Shown piece by piece: positions 27,001 to 39,000 of a stretch of DNA of 64,000 nt. A program made the translations under genes and the position numbers. Origin of the DNA: Hirundichthys speculiger (lineage: Eukaryota; Chordata; Actinopteri; Beloniformes; Exocoetidae); the NCBI GenBank assembly GCA_018398805.1, contig JAGFBZ010000726.1, positions 108,501 to 172,500 on the forward strand, in the 5' to 3' direction. The notes beneath the pieces are model-generated. The model was not told where the DNA came from. It was given only the letters and a program-made list of their open reading frames with translations, and made no database searches. Each line of letters starts with the position of its first letter. Position 1 is the stretch's first letter.

Positions 27001-30000
27001 AGAATTAATGACTAATTAAAGCTCATTAATGAGACGTTTCAGTCCTGATTTTACCACATAAAACTAATTTAACATCAAAGAGTTCCAGTTGTGCAAAAGT
27101 CATTATTTGTAACAAAAGGTTGTAATATTAACTTAAAAAGTCACAACTCTGTGAAAGTTGTTTTTTACCAAAAAAAAAAATCTACAATTTAATTCTTACA
27201 ATTTTACAAGAAGTTGAGTTTTTGTCAAAATGTCAAAATTAAAATTCATAATTTGATGTCAAAAAACTGCGATTTTGTGAATTTTCTAATATTCCAACAA
27301 AAATGAGTGATTTTAGAAAACTGTTGATATTTTACTATAAAAAATTATAATTTTTACTTGAAAAGTCAGAATTTTTCAAGTTTACAACAAAAATATTCAA
27401 AGTTGAGATTTGGTTAAATTTGTAAAAAAAAAAAAGTTATGATTTGATGTAAAAAAAAAAAAAAAAAAAAAGTAAATTTGACAAAAATTAGCTTTTTACA
27501 ACAAAGTTGTGATGTTGTGAAATTTTTTATAGTTTTGTGATTTTTAGGCCAACGTCAAAATCTAACACCAAAAAGTTTAATAAGTTAAAAAGGTGAGATT
27601 GTAAAAGTTGCAGTTATATTGTAAATAATGTTTCCAGGCTCAAGCTGTCCAGATGTCCTGCAGAGCTTCAGAGGAGGTTCTGTTGGTACCAGCAGAAACA
27701 TCTGAGCTACTAACCAAACCATCACACCTCCACCACCGTGCCTGACAGTAGGACTGAGATGGTTCTGGGCCTTCAGAACCATGGAGAACATCTCAGTGGT
27801 TCTGGTTCAGGCTCCTTCACAGGTGATGTTTCTCACGTACCTTCACAGGTGATGATGCTCACGTACCTTCACAGGTGATGTTGCTCACGTACCTTCACAG
27901 GTGATGTTGCTCACGTACCTTCACAGGTGATGTTGCTCATGTACCTTCACAGGTGATGTTGGTCACGTACCTTCACAGGTGATGTTGCTCACGTACCTTC
28001 ACAGGTGATGTTGGTCGTGTACCTTCACAGGTGATGTTGCTCACGTACCTTTACAGGTGATGTTGGTCACGTACCTTCACAGGTGATGTTGCTCATGTAC
28101 CTTCACAGGTGATGTTGCTCGTGTACCTTCACAGGTGATGTTGCTCATGTACCTTCACAGGTGATGTTGGTCGTGTACCTTCACAGGTGATGTTGCTCAC
28201 GTACCTTCACAGGTGATGTTGGTCGTGTACCTTCACAGGTGATGTTGGTGGTGTACCTTCACAGGTGATGTTGCTCACGTACCTTCACAGGTGATGTTGC
28301 TCATGTACCTTCACAGGTGATGTTGGTCACGTACCTTCACAGGTGATGTTGCTCACGTACCTTCACAGGTGATGTTGGTCACGTACCTTCACAGGTGATG
28401 TTGTCACGTACCTTCACAGGTGATGTTGGTCACGTACCTTCACAGGTGATGTTGGTCACGTACCTTCACAGGTGATGTTGCTCACGTACCTTCACAGGTG
28501 ATGTTGCTCACGTACCTTCACAGGTGATGTTGCTCGTGTACCTTCACAGGTGATGTTGCTCATGTAACTTCACAGTTGACGTTGGTCACGTACCTTTACA
28601 GGTGATGTTGCTCACGTACCTTCACAGGTGATGTTGCTCGTGTACCTTCACAGGTGATGTTGCTCACGTACCTTCACAGGTGATGCTGGTCTGGACCAGG
28701 CCGAGCTGCAGCAGCGAGCTGTTCACCATCAGCGGCTCCCGGATCACCTGGACACCCTGGTTCCTCAGGAGGTTCTCCCCCAGGTCCAGGACCTGCAGGA
28801 CCTTCAGCGCCGGCTGCAGGACAGGATTCAGGAGAGAAGGGTTGTGGCTCAGAGAGTAGCGGGAAGTTTTAATTAGCACCGCTGAGCAGTCGTCGTTACT
28901 CCGTCTCTCAGAACTTCTGTCGTCTCTCTCCAGAGCCACATTAGCGTTGAAGGTTGATTAGCTGGCGCATGAAGCCGGGGGCGTCTGGGACACGAGGGGC
29001 CGCCGTGGAGCCCGGCGGCCCGAGGAGGAGCCGCCCCACTCCTGGATACCCCCGCCTCGCCTCGCCACCCCCCCGTTAGACTCCTCTGGTCACCGCTCCG
29101 CAGAGGGACGGGGGCGGAAACCAGGCGGATGACAGACCCGGGAGTCCCAGTTAACCCGTTCAGAACCAGAGCGGTTTCTGAGGCTCTAATTAGCTCCTGA
29201 CTCGTTTAAAGTGACTGCATCCCAACAGCTACGAGGCGCATTTACGACATTTATTATAAAAATAACGGTAGCACACGTGAGATTACGTGTAGGTCCCTCC
29301 CCATCTGCGCCCTTCTGCTAATTATGTTTAAGCTAATTATGTTTAAGCGTTATCGTTTCTCCTTTTGTTTGGAGCTGCTGAGATGAAACTGAGGTGAAAC
29401 TGAGGTGAAACTGGTGAAACGACGGCAGCCATTAAAGAGGCGAACAGCGTAGCTGAAAGCCGTCAGACGTGAGGAGGTGTGGTCTCCATCTGAACCAGAA
29501 GCTCTGAAGGACAAAACATCAGCGCCAGGAAAGAGGAAGAGCAGAAGAAACTCCACGTTTGAGTCGGTGGTGACGACATAAACCAGAATAACTGAGATGT
29601 TTAGGATTAAAGGTGGAGATTTAACGAGAGGCAGAAATGGCACATTTCAGAACTAGTTGTGATCTTTTTTTTTCTTTTTTTTTTTTTTTTTTTTTTTTTA
29701 GGATATTTCAATCTTACAAAATTCAGTTTTTGTAGTAAAACTGAATCATCATAAAATTAAAAAAATGTATCATTTTGGGATTTAAATAAAAAATTACAAT
29801 GTATTTGCAGATCACAATTTTCAAATAATTTGAGATTTTATGCAAAAAAATTATAATTTTTACAACAAGAATTTAAAATTCCACAAAAGTTGTAATTTTA
29901 CATGAAAAGTTGCACATTTTGGTGAAAAAGTTGGTTAAAAAATAAAAACAAAGAGTCACAACTTCGCAAAACTTTGACAAAACTTTCGCAAAACAATTTT

Positions 30001-33000
30001 ACAAGAAAAATTTGTGAGTTGAGGAGAAATAGTTACAATTATACAAAGTGGGAAATTTTACAACAAATAATTGTAATTTAAGTCAAACAATTGCAATTTT
30101 ACAAAAGTTGATATTTTACAACAGAGGAATTTGTAACGTTAGGGTTAAAAAGTTTAAATTCTTCAATTTTATTGCAATTTTATAACAAAATGTTGTTTTT
30201 GTAAGAACAAAGTTAACTGAGATACTTTTTCACATGATATAGACTGTAAAGAAAAGAATGAAAAGAAAAAGTGGACTAATTATAAAAAGTTAAGAGGAAA
30301 TGACAATTTCATGTATAAGATATTAATTTCATCCATGTTTGTCTAAATGTGTGTTTTTCTTTTAGAACCTGGTCTAAAGTCCTTTATTCACTTCCTCTGC
30401 TCACCACTAGGGGCTGGCTGCTCAACAGTGAGTCAACTGTACTGGAGGTCAATGCAGATCTGCTCTGTTCTGAACCCCTGGTGGACAGTAGAGGAACTGC
30501 AACAGTTACGGTTACAGTGTAGGTGGATCTACAAGCTCCTGAATCACAGAGAAATAAATTATAATGTTGTTTAAAACGACCCACTACACCCAGAAAGGTC
30601 AGGGATTAGCATCAACGGGCTGCTAACCTTCACTGCTCTGGGTTCATCTACTGAACTCGGGTTTGGGTTCTGACCCAGAAGTGGTTCCTCACCAGAACTT
30701 TGGCCAGGTGCTCCATGCCTCTCTCGGTGATCTGGTTGTTGTTTAGCAGCAGGACCTTCAGACCTTCAGTCTGCCTCCACAAGCCGTCGCAGAGCTCCTC
30801 TAAACCTGGACGGCCACAAACAAAGACAGTTCAGAGGTTCTGCGGATCAGAACATGTAAAGGACACGAGATCCGGTCTGAGCTGGACGTCCATGATCTCT
30901 GATCCCTCAGACGACGTCAATGACTGTCGTGTCAACCTTTGACACCACAGCGCAGAGAGACAGTCACTAATGTTCACCTGTCCAACCTCAATGTCTCCGG
31001 ACTGGGAAGACCACAAGGCTCTGGATGAGGACCTCTGCTGAAGGAGGGAGGAAGGAGGGAATAAGACAAGAAAGGAAGGAAAGGAAATAAAGAAACTAAG
31101 GAAGGGAGGACTGACCAAAGCGCCAAACAAACGAGCAAAGAAGGACAAGCAAGAAAAAAATGACGGAAGGAACCAATGAAGGTTGGGAGAAGGAAGGAAG
31201 GAAGGGAGGGAAAGAAGTGAGGAAAACAACTTTTCTGATCATAAAGAGTGCTGATGTTAACCTCCAGAGGAGACGTCTGGACCATCAGCATGGAAGCATG
31301 GATTAGTCCCACAAGGCTCTGCATGAGGACCTCTGCTTCTTCAGCTCCACACTCCTCCACTCAGCTCCATCTGGTTCATTAATACAAACCTATATGCAGA
31401 CGACACTCTGGTTTATGTTTCTGATCAATATTACGGATCTCTTTAGGAACAAAAGGTCACTTGGTGCCCCAGAGCAACGATGAGAAGGATCGTCCAGGCG
31501 GTTATCATCAGCAGTCCAGAATCCAGGCTCTGTGATGGTCTGGGGTTTTATCTGTGTCCTCAGCAGAGGACCTTCAAGACCACAACGGTCGCAGGGACGT
31601 CCATGGAGAACCACATTCTGGACACATTACTGAGGAAGAAGAGGGTTCAGGTACCAGACTGGATCAAAAATGGAAGAGGAGAAATGAAGCAAAGAAGCAA
31701 GGAGAGAGGAAGGAAGGAAGGAAGGAAGGAAGGAAGGAAGGAAGGAAGGAAGGAAGGGTAGCTGGAGAAATGGGACTAAAGACCTGAAGCTCCTCCAGTT
31801 AGATCCATCAGAGCCAGAACATCTTTAAATGCTGTGTGAATGAATGGAGACATGACAGTGGTGAAACATCTCTGTCCTCTCTGTCGAAGAATGTGTCACA
31901 GGTCTGAAATATAAAATTAAAAAGATGAGCTCATCAATAAATAACAAGGTTCCAACATGTTTTCAGCTCCTTACCAGCATCAGCTATCAGGTTGTTGCTG
32001 ATCTCCAGCATCTGCAGCGTAGAGTTGTATCGCAGCAGCTCCCCCAGCTGAAGAGCATCCTGGAAGCTGTTCAGCTGGTTGTTGGTCAGATGAAGCTCTC
32101 GCAGAGATCTGTTGGTCTTCAGCGCTCCGACTGCAGCCAACGAGACCAGAAACCAAGGTCAACGAGACCAGAAACCAACGTCAACGACACCAGAGACCGA
32201 CGTCAACGACACCAGAGACCGACGTCAACGACACCAGAGACCGACGTCAACGACACCAGAGACCGACGTCAACGACGGCAGAGACCGACATCAACGACAC
32301 CAGAGACCAACGTCAACAACACCAGAGACCGACGTCAACGACGGCAGAGACCGACGTCAACGACACCAGAGACCGACGTCAACGACACCAGAGACCGACG
32401 TCAACGACACCAGAGACCGACGTCAACGACACCAGAGACACCGAGTCAACGACACCAGACGACGTCAACGACACCAGAGACCGACGTCAACGACACCAGA
32501 GACCAACGTCCACGACACCAGAGACTGACGTCAATGACAGCAGAGACCAACGTCAACGACACCAGAGACCAACAACACCAGAGACCAACGTCAACAACAC
32601 TAGAGACCGACGTCAACGACACCAGAGACCGACGTCAACGACACTAGAGACTGACGTCAACGACACCAGAGACCGACGTCAACGACACCAGAGACCGACG
32701 TCAACGACACCAGAGACCGACGTCAACGACACCAGAGACCGACGTCAACGACACCAGAAACCAAGGTCAACGACAACGAGACCAGAGACCAAAGACACCA
32801 GAGACCGACGTCAACGACACCAGAAACCAAGGTCAACGACACCAGATACCAACGACACCAGAGACCAACGTCAACGACACCAGAGACCGACGTCAACGAC
32901 ACCAGAGACCGACGTCAACGACACCAGAGACCAACGTCAACGACACCACAGACCGACGTCAACGACACCAGAGACCGACGTCAACGACATCAGAGACCAA

Positions 33001-36000
33001 CGTCAACGACACCAGAGACAGACGTCGACGACACCAGAGACAGACGTCAACGACACTAGAGACTGACGTCAACGACACCAGAGACAGACGTCGACGACAC
33101 CAGAGACAGACGTCGACGACACCAGAGACTGACGTCAACTACACCAGAGACCAACGTCAACGACATCAGAGACCGACATCAACGACACCAGAGACCGACC
33201 TCAACGACACCAGAGACCGACGTCAACGACACCAGAGACCAACGTCAGCGACACCAGAGACCGACGTCAATGACATCAGAGACCAACGTCAATGACACCA
33301 GAGACCGACGTCAACGACACCAGAGACCGACGTCAACGACACCAGAGACCGACGTCAACGACACCAGAGACCAACGTCAACGACACCAGAGATGGACGTC
33401 AACGACACCAGAGACCGACGTCAACGACACCAGAGACCGACGTCAACGACACCAGAGACCGACGTCAACGACACCAGAGACCGACGTCAACGACACCAGA
33501 GACGGACGTCAACGACACCAGAGACCGACGTCAACGACACCAGAGACGTCAGACACCAGAGACGACGTCAACGACACCAGAGACCACGTCAACGACACCA
33601 GAGACGACGTCAACGACCAGAGACGGACGTCAACGACACCAGAGACGACGTCAACGACACCAGAGACCGACGTCAACGACACCAGAGACCGACGTCAACG
33701 ACGTCAGAGAACGAGACGACGTCAACGACACCAGAGACACGTCAACGACACCAGAGACAGAGACCGACGTCAACGACACCAGAGAGACCGACGTCAACGA
33801 CACCAGAGACGAACGACTCAACGACACCAGAGACACCAGACCGTCAACGACACCAGAGACCGACGTCAACGACACCAGAGACCGACGTCAACGACACACC
33901 GAGAGACACGACCGAACGTCAACGACACCAGAGACCGACGTCAATGACACCAGAGACCGACGTCAACGACACCAGAGACCGACGTCAACGACACCAGAGA
34001 CCGACGTCAACGACACCAGAGACCGACGTCAACGACACCAGAGACCGACGTCAACGACACCAGAGACCGACGTCAACGACACCAGAGACCGACGTCAACG
34101 ACACCAGAGACCGACGTCAACGACACCAGAGACCGACGTCAACGACACCAGAGACCGACGTCAACGACACCAGAGACTGACGTCAACGACACCAGAGACC
34201 AACGTCAACGAGACCAGAGACAGACGTCAACGACACCAGAGACCAACGTCAACGACACCAGAGACCAACGTCAACGACACCAGAGACCGACGTCAACGAC
34301 ACCAGAGACCGACGTCAACGACACCAGAGACCGACGTCAACGACACCAGAGACCGACGTCAACGACACCAGAGACCGACGTCAACGACACCAGAGACCGA
34401 CGTCAACGACACGTCAGACACCAGACCGACGTCAACGACACCAGAGACCGACGTCAACGACACCAGAGAACCGACGTCAACGACACCAGAGACCGAGACG
34501 TCAACGACACCAGAGACCGACGTCAACGACACCAGAGACCGACGACGTCAACGACACCAGAGACCGACGTCAACGACACCAGAGACCGACGTCAACACAC
34601 AGAGACAGACGTCAACGAGACCGACGTCAATGACACCAGAGACCGACGTCAACGACACCAGAGACCGACGTCAATGACACCAGAGACCGACGTCAATGAC
34701 ACCAGAGACCGACGTCAACGACACCAGAGACCGACGTCAACGACACCAGAGACCGACGTCAACGACACCGAGACCGACGTCAACGACACCAGAGACCGAC
34801 GTCAACGACACCAGAGACCGACGTCAACGACACCAGAGACCGACGAACGACCAGAGACCGACGTCAACGACACCAGAGACCGACGTCAACGACACCAGAG
34901 ACCGACGTCAACGACACCAGAGACCGACGTCAACGACACCAGAGACCGACGTCAACGACACCAGAGACCGACGTCGTCAACGACACCAGAGACGACGTCA
35001 ACGACCAGAGACCGACGTCAACGACACCAGAGACCGACGTCAACGACACCAGAGACCGACGTCAACGACACCAGAGACCGACGTCAACGACACCAGAGAC
35101 CGACGTCAACGACACCAGAGACCGACGTCAACGACACCAGAGACCGACGTCAACGACATCAGAGACTGACGTCAACGACACCAGAGACCGACGTCAACGA
35201 CACCAGAGACCGACGTCAACGACATCAGAGACCGACGTCAACGACACCAGAGACCGACGTCAACGACACCAGAGACCGACGTCAACGACACCAGAGACTG
35301 ACGTCAACGACACCAGAGACCGACGTCAACGTTTCTTATGGTTCTCAGCCTGGAAATGGAAATCTTTCTGCTCATTATCAACAGGAACGCGTCTCCTCTA
35401 TTTCGTTGGTGAGTTGGTCCTGAACACCAAACATCGAACCTCATCGGTGGAACCGGGAGGACGTGAGCATGAAAACGTGTCCAGCAGCCGTTGGCACTTC
35501 CTGCCATGATTCCCGTCCAGAAGCGGTCTCTGGTTTCAGGAAAACCCCGTCAGGTTCTGCAGCATCAGTCTGGGAGACGGTCGGCTTTTTCTTTTCCGTT
35601 CTTTGTGTCTTTGTCTGAAGTGTTTGAGCCGCCTGGACGCTCGCCGCCCTCCCGCCCAGATCGATGCTGCAGATGTGATGGCGCCCGTCGGGCCGCGTGC
35701 AGAACGCCAACGTTGTCATCAGGCCCAGCGGGAAGCAAATGGTGGAATCGGTGGGATTGATCCGGCCGACTCCAGCGCCAGCGCCCCAGTCCTGCAATCA
35801 GGCCCCCCCCCCCGATCAAAGGCAATGATCCTCAGCTGGGAGCCCCGCTGGGTGGGGGGTGGGGGGTGAGGGGGGGGGGTGAGCTGGAGCCAGAGATGAT
35901 GGGGGAGGGGGGGCCTTAAATATCAAAGAGATCCAGGAAGTGGCTGAAAACCGTGGAGGTTGGGAGGACCGGGTCGGTTCTGCTCCCACTGATGACATCA

Positions 36001-39000
36001 TCAGCTCAGTTCTCAGGAAGGAAACCGTTTAACTGACGGTCCAGTGATTTATAAAAACTCTGAAGGTTCACCAGGTTTACTGGTCTCCAGTTTAGACGTT
36101 CACGGGTTTGAAACCAGCGCTTTGATCTTCTGGGAGTGTGTTAGTGTGGAGCTAAAGTTGATTATTAAAAGATGATTTCAGTTGAATTATGATTTTGATT
36201 CAATTCTCAGATTCTCATGAATAAATTAGTTTCTTCCACTTTAACACACACCTCTGTTTTTTTTTTTCGTTTTTTTTTCAGATCGTTTATTTGTAACGAC
36301 GGTTAACAAACGATGGTTTCAAACCTCGATTATCGGTTTATTCTGCCTTTGGCTGAATGGAACTTTGTGAAAGTGAAGAAAGAAGTAAAGAAACCGTTTG
36401 TTCGTACATCTCTTCCACCTGCACGACCTGAAGACGTGACTGACAGTTCTGGGCGTCGTCAGTCGTGAGGCCCCACCCCTCACGCTGGACACACCTTTAA
36501 CTCTGAAAAAACACGAGCGCTCAAAGTTTCTAGAAGAATGTTTCAGTGAAAAGTGAAAGTGAATCATTTTGTTCAATTGAATCAAAATCATAATTAAATT
36601 GCTTCAACAATTAAAATTCCAATTTTTTGTGAAAAACTACAACTTTTTTCACATCAAATTGCAACTTTTTCTATTGAAAAATCAACATATTTTGAGGGAA
36701 AATTGTAGCTTTTTTCATTTTTGTACCTTTTTTCAAATATTTTTTTATATTGTAATTTTTTTAGCAGCGTAAACTCACACGGGGGTGGGCGGAGTCAGAA
36801 CTCCCAGCGTTTGTAATTCATATCCACTTATCAGAAGCCTGTGATGACGTCACAGAAGCTTTGTCCAGTTCTCTTTATAGTCACAAGCTTCTAACGGCTC
36901 TGAAGAAAATGTTTGTTCCCGTTAAAACCATTTTCTCCTCAAACGTGTGCCTGTGTGTGTGTGGATGTGTGTGTGCATGGATGTGTGTGTGTGCGTGGAT
37001 GTGTGTGTGTGCGTGGATGTGTGTGTGCGTGTGTGGATGTGTGTGTGTGTGTGGATGTGTGTGTGCGTGGATGTGTGTGTGCGTGTGTGGATGTGTGTGT
37101 GTGTGTGTGGATGTGTGTGTGTGTGTGGATGTGTGTGTGTGTGTGTGCGTGTGTGTGTGTTCTGAGGCCAGCAGGACCAGATTTTGACCCGTGACCGTCT
37201 CTGCAGGTCTGGACCCGGATTACAGCTCTAATCTCTCTCCTGTCACGCTACGCTCTGCTGAACACGTCTGTAAAGACCAACGCCGCCAGGTGAACAGGTG
37301 AACATACACGGACACACACACCTGCTCCTGTCACATGTTCACACACAGGTCAGATCGAATCAAACTGAATGAAACAGAACAGTTCAGTCCGTCCTCTCTG
37401 ACCGTTATCCATCATCATCGCTGCCTCAGTCACATTTTGGGCTTTAAGGAGACGTTACTAATTAAAGATCAATAAGTTCTTGACAAAATAAAAAAAAAAA
37501 CACAACCCTCAATTGAACATCAGGAATCAAATACTGAACAATAAGATCAGTTCCAGTAGCTGTGAGGCTGCAGATCTGGAACCAGTCAGAACGATGACCT
37601 TAACAATTATGGAAGAAGAAGACAAACCTCTGTGATGTCATCAAAGGTTTCTGGAGAATCTGGGACAGTTGACAAGGATTTAAAATCAATCTAAGAACAA
37701 AATGGTTTTGTACGAGACTGTCGGTCAGTAGAGGAACTGCAGCCTCTAGTGGTCGGTAGAGGAACTGCAGCCTCTAGTGGTTCAGTAGAGGAACTGCAGC
37801 CTCTAGTGGTCAGTAGAGGAACTGCAGCCTCTAGTGGTCGGTAGAGGAACTGCAGCCTCTAGTGGTAGGTAGAGGAACTGCAGCCTCTAGTGGTCAGTAG
37901 AGGAACTGCAGCCTCTAGTGGTCGGTAGAGGAACTGCAGCCTCTAGTGGTAGGTAGAGGAACTGCAGCCTCTAGTGGTCGGTAGAGGAACTGCAGCCTCT
38001 AGTGGTCGGTAGAGGAACTGCAGCCTCTAGTGGTTCAGTAGAGGAACTGCAGCCTCTAGTGGTCAGTAGAGGAACTGCAGCCTCTAGTGGTTCAGTAGAG
38101 GAACTGCAGCCCTCTAGAGGGAACTGCAGCCTCTAGTGGTTCAGTAGAGGAACTGCAGCCTCTAGTGGTCGGTAGAGGAACTGCAGCCTCTAGTGGTCAG
38201 TAGAGGAACTGCAGCCTCTAGTGGTCGGTAGAGGAACTGCAGCCTCTAGTGGTCGGTAGAGGAACTGCAGCCTCTAGTGGTCGGTAGAGGAACTGCAGCC
38301 TCTAGTGGTAGGTAGAGGAACTGCCGCCTCTAGTGGTTCAGTAGAGGAACTGCAGCCTCTAGTTGTCGGTAGAGGAACTGCAGCCTCTAGTGGTAGGTAG
38401 AAGAACTGCAGCCTCTAGCGGTCAGTAGAGGAACCGCAGCCTCTAGCGGTCAGTAAAGGAATCGCAGCCTCTAGCGGTCAGTAGAGGAACCGCAGCCTCT
38501 AGCGGTCAGTAGAGGAACCGCAGCCTCTAGTGGTCAGTAGAGGAACCGCAGCCTCTAGTGGTTCAGTAGAGAACCTGCAGCCTCTAGTGGTCGGTAGAGG
38601 AACTGCAGCCTCTAGTGGTCAATAGGGGAACTGCAGCCTCTAGTGGTCAATAAGAGAACTGCAGCCTCTAGTGGTCAATAGGGGAACTGCAGCCTCTAAT
38701 GGTCAATAGGGGAACTGCAGCCTCTAGTGGTCAATAAGGGAACTGCAGCCTCTAGTGGTCAGTAGAGGAACTGCAGCCTCTAGTGGTCAATAAGAGAACT
38801 GCAGCCTCTAGTGGTCAGTAGAGGAACTGCAGCCTCTAGTGGTCAATAAGGGAACTGCAGCTTCTAGTGGTCGGTAGAGGAACTGCAGCCTCTAGTGGTC
38901 AGTAGAGGAACTGCAGCCTCTAGTGGTCAATAGGGGAACTGCAGCCTCTAATGGTCAATAAGGGAACTGCAGCCTCTAGTGGTCGGTAGAGGAACTGCAG

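Noticed and set aside
32112..35423. Open frames up to 461 codons rich in Asp-Thr-Arg-Asp
   Set aside because: By-product of the 22-bp array. Indels in the array switch frames without consequence.
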